This document shows positions 6,843 through 14,492 of a stretch of 15,244 nucleotides of DNA, one piece after another (within the stretch, counting starts at the first letter, position 1; every line of letters starts with the position of its first letter). The stretch is from Dokdonella_A sp937902695 (GTDB lineage Bacteria > Pseudomonadota > Gammaproteobacteria > Xanthomonadales > Rhodanobacteraceae). The position numbers were made by a program, and so were the translations under genes. The DNA lies in assembly GCA_048498135.1 (NCBI GenBank), contig JBEHYO010000085.1:1-15244 (forward strand), read 5' to 3'. The notes beneath the pieces are model-generated. The model was not told where the DNA came from and made no database searches. It was given only the letters and a program-made list of their open reading frames with translations.

Positions 6843-6878
6843 AGGCCCCGTGCGCCCAACCGGCTCACGGGGCTTTTT
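6843..6878 (+). terminator. Intrinsic terminator, expression platform of the riboswitch
   Basis: GCCCCGTG (6845-6852) pairs perfectly with CACGGGGC (6866-6873), with further pairing inside the loop, and five T residues (6874-6878) follow directly. It lies between the aptamer and the alx start, 20 bases before the ATG. This means the riboswitch probably works by transcription attenuation, with Mn2+ binding expected to allow read-through. An alternative antiterminator stem is not obvious; CCTGA (6829-6833) with TCAGG (6841-6845) is a small candidate. Confidence 0.88.
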
Positions 6879-6897
6879 CGTTTCCTTGGGGTAATCG

Positions 6898-7863
6898 ATG
6901 CATACGATTGGAACACCGGGGCTTTGGGCGGCATTCGTCGCCGTCGTCGTCGTCGCGCTCGCGATCGACTTTCTCGTCCTGCGAACGAAAGGCGCGCACC
7001 GCGTCGCATTCCGCGAGGCGCTTCTCTGGAGCGTCGCCTGGATATCGATTGCGCTCCTGTTCGACCTCGGTGTCTGGTGGTGGCTGAACCTGCACGCGGG
7101 TCCCTCGCTTGCGGACGAGATCGCGCTCGAGTTCCTGACCGGCTATGTCGTCGAGAAGTCGCTTGCGGTCGACAACATCTTCGTGTTCCTGATGGTGTTC
7201 AACTATTTCTCGGTGCCGGCCGAGCAGCGCCAGCGCGCGCTGATGCTCGGCGTGCTCGGCGCGATCGTGCTGCGCGCGATCATGATCTTCGTCGGCGCGG
7301 CGCTCGTCGCGCGCTTCCACTGGATCCTCTATCTCTTCGGCCTCTTCCTCGTGTTCACCGGCATCAGGATGCTGGTCTCGGCGAGCCAGGAGCCCGATCT
7401 GGAGGCGAATCCGATCCTGCGCTTCATCCAGAAACACCTGCCGCTGACGAAGCGGTTCAGCGGCGGTGCGCTCAGCATCGTCGACGGCGGTCGTCGGCGC
7501 TTCACGCCGCTCTTCGTCGTGCTGATCCTCGTCGCGGTCACCGACGTGATCTTCGCGGTCGATTCGATCCCGGCGATCTTCGCCGTGACGACCGATCCGT
7601 TCGTCGTGCTCACCTCGAACGTCTTCGCCGTGCTCGGGCTTCGTGCGATGTACTTCATGCTCGAAGGCGCGGCCGAGCGCTTCCATCTCCTGAGTTACGG
7701 GCTCGCCTCGGTGCTGCTCTTCATCGGCGCGAAGATGCTGCTCGCGGGCATCTGGACGATTCCGATCGGGGTCGCGCTCGGCGTCGTCGCGCTCCTGATC
7801 GGCGCATCGATGGTCGCGAGCCTGGTGATCCGGCCCAAGCAGCCGGCAGGCGCGCGGATCTGA
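6898..7863 (+). CDS. alx: TerC-family integral membrane protein Alx
   Basis: The protein has 321 residues, the same length as E. coli Alx. It is highly hydrophobic, with about nine membrane helices and a short charged loop near residues 163-200. The conserved acidic residues of the family are present within membrane segments: E86 and D92 in VVEKSLAVDNIFVF, and D216 and D222 in VTDVIFAVDSIPAIFAV, followed by TSNVFAVLGLRAMYF. TerC/Alx proteins are linked to Mn2+ export and to metal loading of exported proteins. The manganese riboswitch immediately upstream supports the same role here. A GGGG ribosome binding site lies 6 bases before the ATG. The stop codon abuts the stop codon of the convergent diguanylate cyclase. 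Confidence 0.93.
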   Translation: MHTIGTPGLWAAFVAVVVVALAIDFLVLRTKGAHRVAFREALLWSVAWISIALLFDLGVWWWLNLHAGPSLADEIALEFLTGYVVEKSLAVDNIFVFLMVFNYFSVPAEQRQRALMLGVLGAIVLRAIMIFVGAALVARFHWILYLFGLFLVFTGIRMLVSASQEPDLEANPILRFIQKHLPLTKRFSGGALSIVDGGRRRFTPLFVVLILVAVTDVIFAVDSIPAIFAVTTDPFVVLTSNVFAVLGLRAMYFMLEGAAERFHLLSYGLASVLLFIGAKMLLAGIWTIPIGVALGVVALLIGASMVASLVIRPKQPAGARI

Positions 7864-9045
7864 TCAGCGCAGCGCTTCTGCGAGCGTCGAGCTGGCCTCG
7901 ACGCGATTGCGACCCGCGCGCTTGGCGGCGTACAGCGCGCGATCGGCGGCGCGCAGCAGCGTCGACAGCGTCTCGAGGCCGGGGCCCAGCGTCGCGACGC
8001 CGGCCGAAATCCGAAGACACAGCACGCGTCCGTCGACGTCGATCGGCGAGCATTCGAGATGCCGGCGCAGGCGCTCGGCGATCAGGCGCGCATCGTCCTC
8101 GTCGGCGCCGGGCAGCAGCACCGCGAACTCCTCGCCGCCGATGCGGCTCAGGATCTGCCCTTCGGCGAGCGTCTCGCGCATCAGGGCGACGACGAGCCGC
8201 AGCGCCTCGTCGCCGCCTTCGTGGCCGAACTCGTCGTTGACGTGCTTGAAGTGGTCGATATCGACCGCGAGCAGCGACAGCGGCTTGAGCTCGCGCGCGG
8301 CGTCGGCGATGACCCGCGCGGCGCGCTCGTCGAACGTGCGCCGGTTGAAGACGCCGGTCAGCGGATCGAGCATCGCCAGGCGCGACAGCTCGTCGTTGAT
8401 GCGGTCGTTGCACATCAGCAGAAAACCGATCGTGCCGATCAAGGGCAGGCACGAACCGGTCAGGAAGAACAGGTTGCGCGAGATCGCGCGCGCGGCCTCG
8501 ACGTCGATCCATGGCGCCGCGAGCTCGACCGCGGCGCGCCCCAGCATCGGCACCGTGCTCGCAACGAAGAGCCCGCCGGTGAGGTAGTCGGCCGCGCGCA
8601 GCGGCCCCTCGCGCGCGAGCACCGAGCGCGCGACGCCGAGGCTCAGCGCGGCGAGCACCGGCGCACCGAACGCAAGGCGCCAGCGCGGCGCGGGCCAGAG
8701 GAACCCGAACACGATCGGCACCGCGATCAGGAGGCCGATCAGGAGCATCTCGACATGCGTCGTGCGCGCCGCGCCGCCGGCGAACACGCGCACCGCACGG
8801 CCCATCTCGGCATAGGCGAACGCGAAGAGCGTATTGGCGAGCACGATCGCGGCCGTTCCGGGCAGCGCGCCGAGAAGGCCGAACATCAGGAATACGGGGA
8901 TCTGCAGCAAGAGGCCGCCGATCCAGATGTGCATCGCATGGCGCAGGCGATCGGGATAGCGGGAGACGGCGACGGCAAGGCTCGCGCCGACCGCGAGGGT
9001 CAGCGTCGAAGTCACGATCATCGCGGTCGCTACGTCGAATTGCAT
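7864..9045 (-). CDS. Membrane-bound GGDEF diguanylate cyclase
   Basis: The protein has 393 residues. The start at 9045 was chosen because it leads straight into the first membrane helix; the frame stays open upstream to 9141, but those 32 residues are polar, arginine-rich and unlike a real N-terminus. Residues 1-215 contain about six membrane helices, a sensor of unknown signal. Residues 225-385 form a GGDEF domain: MLDPLTGVFNRR (225-236), DIDHFKHVND (262-271) and the active-site loop RIGGEEF (301-307), so it should make cyclic di-GMP from two GTP. The inhibitory I-site RxxD expected at 294-297 reads AEGQ, so normal product inhibition is probably missing. The gene is divergent from the rhomboid gene. 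Its signal and effect are unknown. Confidence 0.93.
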   Translation of the reverse strand: MQFDVATAMIVTSTLTLAVGASLAVAVSRYPDRLRHAMHIWIGGLLLQIPVFLMFGLLGALPGTAAIVLANTLFAFAYAEMGRAVRVFAGGAARTTHVEMLLIGLLIAVPIVFGFLWPAPRWRLAFGAPVLAALSLGVARSVLAREGPLRAADYLTGGLFVASTVPMLGRAAVELAAPWIDVEAARAISRNLFFLTGSCLPLIGTIGFLLMCNDRINDELSRLAMLDPLTGVFNRRTFDERAARVIADAARELKPLSLLAVDIDHFKHVNDEFGHEGGDEALRLVVALMRETLAEGQILSRIGGEEFAVLLPGADEDDARLIAERLRRHLECSPIDVDGRVLCLRISAGVATLGPGLETLSTLLRAADRALYAAKRAGRNRVEASSTLAEALR

Positions 9046-9266
9046 GCGGTCCCGATCCGCCGGTTCATGGCACGACGGGGGACTGCGCGCCGTTGCGCGC
9101 CACGCTTGCTTCGGTTCCCCCTCCCCACCGGCGAGGGCCATTCCACCTGCCGGCTCCAGCGCATGCTACTGGCTGCGGCGCGCGCAGAACAGGCGATATT
9201 GCAATTTTCCATGCGCCGGAAGCCCGATCCCTTGCATGTCGCGGGCTTGGCCCCACCCATGCGTCC
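9046..9266. other. Divergent intergenic region between cyclase and rhomboid genes
   Basis: This 221-base gap separates two divergent genes and should hold both promoters. The only AT-rich patch is at about 9195-9213 (GATATTGCAATTTTCC). GATATT could be a -10 box, but no good -35 box lies 16-18 bases away on either strand. A small imperfect hairpin, CCCTC with GAGGG, occurs near 9121-9138. No gene is visible in it: the frames that cross it lack a ribosome binding site and look compositionally random. Confidence 0.5.
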
Positions 9267-10055
9267 ATGGTCAGCGTGCCCCCGCTTCCTGAACCGACGG
9301 CCGCGAGCGTGGCGCGCGACCGGGCGCGCGTGCGCTATGCAGTGCTCGGCGCCGCGGCGCTGCTCGCCGGGGTCTGGATCGCGTGGCTCGCGGCGCAGCT
9401 GCTCGGCTGGTCGCTCGACGATCTCGGCATCACGCCGCGCACGGCGCATGGCCTCGTCGGCATCCTCGCCGCACCGCTGGCGCATGCTTCCTTCGCGCAT
9501 CTCGTCTCGAACACGCTGCCGCTCGCGCTCCTCGCGACGCTGACGCTCTACTGCTACCCGCTCGGCGCGCGGCGCGCGATTCCGCTGATCTGGCTCGCGT
9601 CGGGCCTGGGCGTGTGGCTTTTCGCGCGGCCGAACGTGCATGTCGGCGCGAGCGGCATTGCCCATGGGCTGATGTTCTTCCTGTTCTTCATGGGATTGCT
9701 GAGGCGCGACCGCCTCGCGATCGTGACCGCGCTGGTCGTCTTCTTCCTCTACGGCGGCATGCTGCTCAGCGTGCTGCCGCGCGAACAGAACATCAGCTTC
9801 GAATATCACCTCGCCGGCGCGATCGCGGGCATGCTGTCGGCGTTCCTCCTGTACCGCATCGATCCTGCGCCGCCGCGCAAGCGCTACAGCTGGGAAGACG
9901 AGGAGGTCGAGTCCGGCGGCGACGAGGAATATGAAATGCCGCGTCCGGCCGACGTGCCCGTGTTGTGGAACCGGCCCGCCCCGGACGCCGCGCGCGGCCG
10001 CGTGATCGTGCTGCCGCCGCGCGACGGCGGCGACGCGCCTCGAACGATCCATTGA
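9267..10055 (+). CDS. Rhomboid-family intramembrane serine protease
   Basis: The protein has 262 residues from the ATG at 9267; the frame is open from 9093, but the extra 58 residues are not membrane- or signal-like. About six membrane helices span residues 22-196. The key rhomboid residues are present: H78 and N82 in FAHLVSN, the nucleophile S129 in HVGASGIAHG and H181 in FEYHLAGAIAG, giving an S129-H181 catalytic dyad. The family cuts single-pass membrane proteins inside the membrane; the substrate here is unknown. Unlike compact relatives such as GlpG, it has a C-terminal tail of about 65 residues, with an acidic stretch (WEDEEVESGGDEEYE), probably in the cytoplasm. No strong ribosome binding site precedes the chosen start, so the exact N-terminus is less certain. 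Confidence 0.88.
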   Translation: MVSVPPLPEPTAASVARDRARVRYAVLGAAALLAGVWIAWLAAQLLGWSLDDLGITPRTAHGLVGILAAPLAHASFAHLVSNTLPLALLATLTLYCYPLGARRAIPLIWLASGLGVWLFARPNVHVGASGIAHGLMFFLFFMGLLRRDRLAIVTALVVFFLYGGMLLSVLPREQNISFEYHLAGAIAGMLSAFLLYRIDPAPPRKRYSWEDEEVESGGDEEYEMPRPADVPVLWNRPAPDAARGRVIVLPPRDGGDAPRTIH

Positions 10056-10152
10056 TGCGCAAGTGATTGATCCGTGAACACAGGCCCGTCGCGAAAGGCG
10101 GCCGGCCGCGAACCGCGCTAAGCTTTCGCGCAGCAATTGACGAGGTTTCGCC

Positions 10153-11049
10153 ATGGCAGCGCTGAATACGCCGCGCCGCGTCCTGCATCAGCAAACCGAG
10201 AAGGGCTACGTGCCGGTCTACACGACCGAGGTCGTGGATCAGCCGTGGGACACGTACTCGCCGGCCGATCACGAAACCTGGGCGACGCTGTTCCGCCGCC
10301 AGCGCGAAATCCTGCTCGGCCGCGCGTGCCGCGAGTTCATCGACAACCAGCAGCGCTTCGGCATGACGCCCGACGCGATCCCGCGCTTCGACGAGCTCAA
10401 CGACGTGCTCGCGAAGTCGACCGGCTGGACGCTCGTCGGCGTCGAGGGGCTCTTGCCCGAGCTCACGTTCTTCGACCACCTTGCAAACCGCCGCTTCCCG
10501 GTCACCTGGTGGATCCGCAAGCCCGACCAGATCGACTACATCGCCGAGCCCGATCTCTTCCACGATCTCTTCGGCCACGTGCCGCTGTTGCTGAACCCGG
10601 TTTTCGCCGATTACATGCAGGCCTACGGCCGCGGCGGCGTGCGCGCGCACGGCATCGGCGGCGAGGCGCTCGTGAATCTGACGCGGCTCTACTGGTACAC
10701 GGTCGAGTTCGGGCTGATCCGGCAGGACGACGGCCTTCGCATCTACGGCTCAGGCATCGTCAGCTCCAAGGGCGAATCGATCCACTGCCTCGAATCGCCG
10801 GCGCCGAACCGCATCGGCTTCGATCTCGAGCGGATCATGCGCACGCGCTACCGCATCGACACGTACCAGAAAACCTACTTCGTCATCGACAGCTTCGATC
10901 AGCTGATCGATGCGACACGGCCCGATTTCCTGCCGATCTACGAGCGGCTCGCGGCCGAGCCGTCGATTCCGGCCGGCGAAACCCTGCCGGGCGACCGCGT
11001 GATCCATCGCGGCACCGGCGAAGGCTGGGCGAAGGACGGCGACGTCTGA
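10153..11049 (+). CDS. phhA: Phenylalanine 4-hydroxylase
   Basis: This 298-residue cytoplasmic iron enzyme hydroxylates L-phenylalanine to L-tyrosine using O2 and a tetrahydropterin. The non-heme iron ligands are all present: H137 and H142 in HDLFGHVPLL, and E185 in WYTVEFGL, nearly the same positions as in the Chromobacterium enzyme. Length and motifs (GWTLVGVEGLLP, FPVTWWIR, IYGSGIVSSKGE) are those of the monomeric bacterial form without a regulatory ACT domain. The ATG follows CGAGG at 10141-10145. The usual partner phhB (pterin carbinolamine dehydratase) is not adjacent. folE, for the first pterin step, lies about 7.5 kb away. The rhomboid gene ends 97 bases upstream on the same strand; they may or may not share a transcript. 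Confidence 0.97.
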   Translation: MAALNTPRRVLHQQTEKGYVPVYTTEVVDQPWDTYSPADHETWATLFRRQREILLGRACREFIDNQQRFGMTPDAIPRFDELNDVLAKSTGWTLVGVEGLLPELTFFDHLANRRFPVTWWIRKPDQIDYIAEPDLFHDLFGHVPLLLNPVFADYMQAYGRGGVRAHGIGGEALVNLTRLYWYTVEFGLIRQDDGLRIYGSGIVSSKGESIHCLESPAPNRIGFDLERIMRTRYRIDTYQKTYFVIDSFDQLIDATRPDFLPIYERLAAEPSIPAGETLPGDRVIHRGTGEGWAKDGDV

Positions 11050-11056
11050 CGTCGCC
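11038..11056 (+). terminator. Hairpin straddling the phhA stop codon, possible weak terminator
   Basis: GGCGACGT (11038-11045) and ACGTCGCC (11049-11056) are perfect complements with a 3-base loop; the phhA stop codon TGA (11047-11049) lies within it. A short T run (11068-11071) occurs only 11 bases later, so it is not a standard intrinsic terminator. It may slow transcription or protect the end of the phhA message, or be accidental. Confidence 0.35.
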
Positions 11057-11119
11057 TGCGGCCGAACTTTTCCGCTCGCGCCGCCTCGAAGCAACGACAT
11101 GATTCCGCGGAGGACATCG

Positions 11120-11848
11120 ATGAGGCAATTCCGCGTCGCGCTCGCGGCGCTCGCGATCGCCGTTGCGGCGCCCTGCGCGCGTGCAGAGGTGAAAGAGTCG
11201 AGCGCGGATGCGTTCTTCCTGACCTACAGCGGCACCGTCGCAGGTCCGACCGCGAAAACGTATGCCGACATCGTGCAGATCGCGCGCTGGTGGGACAGCG
11301 AGCACACGTATTCGGGAAAGTCGGCGAATCTCTCGATCAAGCCGGAAGCCGGCGGCTGCTTCTGCGAGAAGTGGAAGGACGGCAGCGTCGAGCACGGCCA
11401 GGTGCTGATGGCGATGCCGGGCAAGGTGTTGCGCATCCGCACCGCGCTTGGTCCGCTGCAGGAGCGCGCGCTCACCGGCATCCTGACGTTCTGGATCAGG
11501 AACGAGGACAGCTCGACGACGCTGACCGTCGAATACCGCGTCAACGGCGCGAACACGAGCGGCCTCGATCAGCTCGCCCCCAGCGTCGACGAGGTGCTCG
11601 GCGCACAGGTCGATCGCCTGCGGCGCTACATCGCAACCGGAAACCCCGAGCCGCCGCCCGAAGAAAAAGCCGCGGCAGCCGCCGCGGCAACCGCGGCACA
11701 GCACGCCGCGGACGAAGCCGACATCGCCGCGCGCGTCGACGAGCTGAAGACGCAGATTGAGTCCGGCGGGGCAGCGCCCGGCGGCGCAAAGCCTGGCGCG
11801 GCGAAGCCGAAGACGAAGCCGACCGAAACGAAGCCGCCGCGTCCGTGA
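11120..11848 (+). CDS. Secreted SRPBCC/polyketide-cyclase-like protein
   Basis: The protein has 242 residues. The start at 11120 was chosen over an in-frame ATG at 11099 because a full GGAGG (11109-11113) lies 6 bases upstream. Residues 1-22 are a signal peptide ending in ARA. Residues about 25-175 look like an SRPBCC (START-like) ligand-binding domain: an early helix with IARWWDSEHTYSG, a GGCFCEKW turn, strands MPGKVLRIRTALGPLQ and STTLTVEYRVNG, and a final long helix VDEVLGAQVDRLRRYI. This superfamily binds lipids or other hydrophobic ligands; no specific ligand can be named. The tail (178-242) is low-complexity, rich in A, E, K and P, with a short helical stretch. The stop overlaps the next start (GTGA), so translation is coupled to the outer-membrane-type protein. 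Confidence 0.85.
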   Translation: MRQFRVALAALAIAVAAPCARAEVKESSADAFFLTYSGTVAGPTAKTYADIVQIARWWDSEHTYSGKSANLSIKPEAGGCFCEKWKDGSVEHGQVLMAMPGKVLRIRTALGPLQERALTGILTFWIRNEDSSTTLTVEYRVNGANTSGLDQLAPSVDEVLGAQVDRLRRYIATGNPEPPPEEKAAAAAAATAAQHAADEADIAARVDELKTQIESGGAAPGGAKPGAAKPKTKPTETKPPRP

Positions 11849-12588
11849 CGCGCGCGTCGCGCATCGCGCGGCGCGTCGTCGCAGCGCTGCTCGCGCTAGG
11901 CGCGGCAGCGGCGCATGCCGAAGGCGGGCCGCCGCTCTTCACCGACGATCCCGGCACGGTCGAGCCCGGCCATTGGGAGATCAATCTCGCCTGGACCACC
12001 GCGCGGAGCGCGGCGGCGCGCTACGACGAAGCGCCGCTCGCCGACATCAACTACGGTCTCGACGACACGACGCAGGTCAAGTTCGAGATGCCCTGGGCCG
12101 TCGAGAGCGGCCGCGGCACGAACGGATTCGGCGCCGCGATCGCGGGCGTCAAGTGGCGCTTCGTCGACCAGGGCGCGCACGGCTGGCGCGTGTCGACGTA
12201 TCCGCAAGCCGCGTTCGCGCCGTCCGCATTGCATCGGGCGGCGTCGGCCGGATCGGGCGTCACCTGGCTGCTGCCGCTTCAGGTGCAGCGCGATTTCGGC
12301 GCGTTCGATGCCGGCTTCGACATCGGCCGCACGCTTGCGAAGGCCGGCGACGGCTGGTTCGGCGGCGTCGATGTCGGGCGCACGCTCAACGACCGGATCG
12401 AGCTGCTTGCCGAATTGCACGGCGAGAGCGACGACGCAGACGGGCACGAGCTCGTCGTCAACGTCGGCACGCGCGCGACGCTGTCCGAGCATTGCACGTT
12501 GCTGGCGTCGCTCGGCACCGATGTCGACAACACGAGCGGCCCGCGCAATCGCGTCGTGTCGTATCTCGGCTTGCAGCTCAGTCTCTGA
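11845..12588 (+). CDS. Exported probable outer-membrane beta-barrel protein
   Basis: The protein has 247 residues and starts with GTG, overlapping the previous stop by 4 bases (GTGA), a sign of coupled translation. Residues 1-25 are a signal peptide (ALGAAAAHA). The mature part opens with PPLFTDDPGTVEPGHWEINLAW, a start I associate with transporter-like outer-membrane proteins annotated only as hypothetical. What follows is a string of alternating-residue strands separated by turns (FEMPWAVESGRG, AGVKWRFVDQG, VSTYPQAAFAP, FDAGFDIGRTL, GGVDVGRTLNDRIELLAELHGE, ELVVNVGTRATL, SYLGLQLSL), the usual look of a beta-barrel. No plug or enzyme motif is visible. With its coupled neighbour it may form an envelope pair that handles a hydrophobic compound; this is inference. 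Confidence 0.82.
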   Translation: MTRASRIARRVVAALLALGAAAAHAEGGPPLFTDDPGTVEPGHWEINLAWTTARSAAARYDEAPLADINYGLDDTTQVKFEMPWAVESGRGTNGFGAAIAGVKWRFVDQGAHGWRVSTYPQAAFAPSALHRAASAGSGVTWLLPLQVQRDFGAFDAGFDIGRTLAKAGDGWFGGVDVGRTLNDRIELLAELHGESDDADGHELVVNVGTRATLSEHCTLLASLGTDVDNTSGPRNRVVSYLGLQLSL

Positions 12589-12660
12589 GCGCGCGTCGCG
12601 ACGGGCTGCCGATCGAGCTCCTCGACCGGTCCTGACGAGAATGCGACGCCGCCCTGACCG

Positions 12661-14400
12661 CTACTTCTTCGCCTTCTGCCGCGCGATGAATGCATCGATG
12701 CGCTGCGCGAGCACCGGCAACGGCATCGAGCCCTCGGCGAGCACTGCATCGTGGAATGCCTTGAGATCGAACGCCGGCCCGAGCTCTTTCTCGGCCTTCG
12801 CACGGAGCTCCAGGATCTTCATCTCGCCGAGCTTGTACGAGAGCGCCTGGCCCGGCCACGAGATGTAGCGGTCGACTTCGGTCTCGACCTCGTGCTCGCT
12901 GAGCGCGGTGTGATCGGCGAGATAGCGGATGGCCTCTTCGCGCGTCCAGCCCTTGTGATGGATGCCGGTGTCGATGACGAGCCGCGCCGCGCGCCACATC
13001 TCGTAAGTCTCGCGGCCGAACTCCTCGTAAGGCGTCTTGTAGATGCCCATTTCCTTGCCGAGCTTCTCGCAATACAGCGCCCAGCCTTCGCCGTACGCGG
13101 AGATGTAATTCTTGCTGCGGAACTCGGGCTGATCCTTCTGCTCCTCGGCAAGCTCGCCCTGCAGCGCGTGCCCCGGCGCCGACTCGTGCAGCGTCAGTGC
13201 CGGCAGGTTGTAGAGCGGTCGCGAGGGCAGGTCGTACGTGTTCACCCAGTAGGTGTGCGCGCTGCCGCGGCCCGCGGTCCAGAACGGCGCGATCGCGGCC
13301 GGCACCGGATCGATGCCGAAGCGCCCGCGCGGCAGGAGGCCGAAATATTGCGAGAGCTTGCCGTCGACCTGCTTGGCGATCCATGACGCGCGCATGAGCA
13401 ATTCGTCCGGCGTCTTCGCGTAGAACTGCGGATCGGTGCGCAGGAACTTCAGGAACGCCGGGAAATCGCCCTTGAATCCGGTCTCCTTCATCGTCGCCTG
13501 CATGTCCGCGTCGATGCGCGCGACTTCCTTGAGGCCGATGTCGTGGATCGCCTGCGGATCGAGATCGAGCGTCGTGTATTCGCGGATCTGCTGGCGGTAG
13601 TAGGCCTTGCCGTCGGGCAGCGCCTCGGCCGCGAGCGTCTTGCGCGCGTGCGGGAGATAATCTTCGCGGAAGAACCTGAGCAGCTTCGCGTACGCCGGAA
13701 TCACGTGCTCGCGAATCGCGCGCACGCCGTCGGCGCGAAGCTTTTCCTGCTCGTCCGCCGGAATGCTCGCCGGCAGTTTCCTGTACGGCGCGTAGAACTC
13801 GCTTTCCTCGGGCGATTTCACCTCGGCGTAGCTCGCGATCGAGACATCGCGCCCGTCGAGCACCGCGCGCGGCACCGTGAAGCCGCGCTTCAGGCCGGCG
13901 CGCATGTTCGCGATCTGCTGGTCGAAATAGCGCGGCACGTCGTCGAGCTTCGCGGTGTAGCTCCGCACGGCCGCTTCGTCCTTGAGCGGGCGGCGCGTCA
14001 TGAAGCCGAGATCGGACCAGAACTGCGAATCGCTGTTGAACGGCATCTCGTAGTCGCGGAAGCGGATGCTCGCGACGAGGTTCTCGAGCTGCGGCCTGTA
14101 GATCGCGATGTTCACCTGGTTGTCGGCCGAGAGCTCGCCGACCGGAATCGTGCCGAGCTGCTTCAGCACGTCGTCCCAGTACCTGAGTCGCATCGCCTGC
14201 GCATCGGCGCCGACGTCCGGCAGCCGGTTGTCGGTCGGCTTCGACTCGCGGTCCTCATCGTCCTGGCCGGGAAACTGCTCCTGCCGCCAGATCCATTCCT
14301 TCTCGTAGAGCGCCTTGAAGCGATCGTCGGCCGTTTCGGCGTGGGCGAGCGCCGTCAGCGCGAGGCCGGCGGCGAACAACGAGGTGACGAGACGAACCAT
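12661..14400 (-). CDS. Exported DUF885 family protein, probable metallopeptidase
   Basis: The protein has 579 residues. The ATG at 14400 was chosen because a GGAG lies 8 bases upstream and the frame opens with a signal peptide (residues 1-21, ending ALAHA); an open frame 7 codons further upstream lacks such support. The length is normal for DUF885. The conserved zinc-site-like motif HESAPGH (405-411) and the later EGWALYCEKLG (438-448) are both present, as in the DUF885/M3-like peptidase fold. The N-terminal two-thirds is mainly helical. A periplasmic peptidase or related hydrolase is the likely role, but the family substrate is poorly known. The gene converges on the outer-membrane-type gene with 72 bases between, which hold no clear terminator. 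Confidence 0.93.
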   Translation of the reverse strand: MVRLVTSLFAAGLALTALAHAETADDRFKALYEKEWIWRQEQFPGQDDEDRESKPTDNRLPDVGADAQAMRLRYWDDVLKQLGTIPVGELSADNQVNIAIYRPQLENLVASIRFRDYEMPFNSDSQFWSDLGFMTRRPLKDEAAVRSYTAKLDDVPRYFDQQIANMRAGLKRGFTVPRAVLDGRDVSIASYAEVKSPEESEFYAPYRKLPASIPADEQEKLRADGVRAIREHVIPAYAKLLRFFREDYLPHARKTLAAEALPDGKAYYRQQIREYTTLDLDPQAIHDIGLKEVARIDADMQATMKETGFKGDFPAFLKFLRTDPQFYAKTPDELLMRASWIAKQVDGKLSQYFGLLPRGRFGIDPVPAAIAPFWTAGRGSAHTYWVNTYDLPSRPLYNLPALTLHESAPGHALQGELAEEQKDQPEFRSKNYISAYGEGWALYCEKLGKEMGIYKTPYEEFGRETYEMWRAARLVIDTGIHHKGWTREEAIRYLADHTALSEHEVETEVDRYISWPGQALSYKLGEMKILELRAKAEKELGPAFDLKAFHDAVLAEGSMPLPVLAQRIDAFIARQKAKK

Positions 14401-14492
14401 GAGAAGGGCTCCGGCACGCAAAGGAGCGCATCATCGCATCGCGGCGCTTGCGCGGGAGTGCCGTTCGTTGAGTGGCGGGCGTCGCAGCTTTC

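Noticed and set aside
9046..9141. N-terminal extension of the diguanylate cyclase by 32 residues
   Set aside because: The extra residues are polar and arginine-rich and would place a non-signal stretch before the first membrane helix. The ATG at 9045 leads directly into that helix.
9093..9266. N-terminal extension of the rhomboid protein by 58 residues
   Set aside because: The stretch is rich in P, R, H and C without a signal or membrane segment and reads through the promoter region shared with the cyclase gene.
8059..9543. 494-codon plus-strand open frame crossing the cyclase and rhomboid genes
   Set aside because: Its composition is that of an antisense shadow, rich in R, E, D and H. It joins two unrelated genes with intact domains in other frames.
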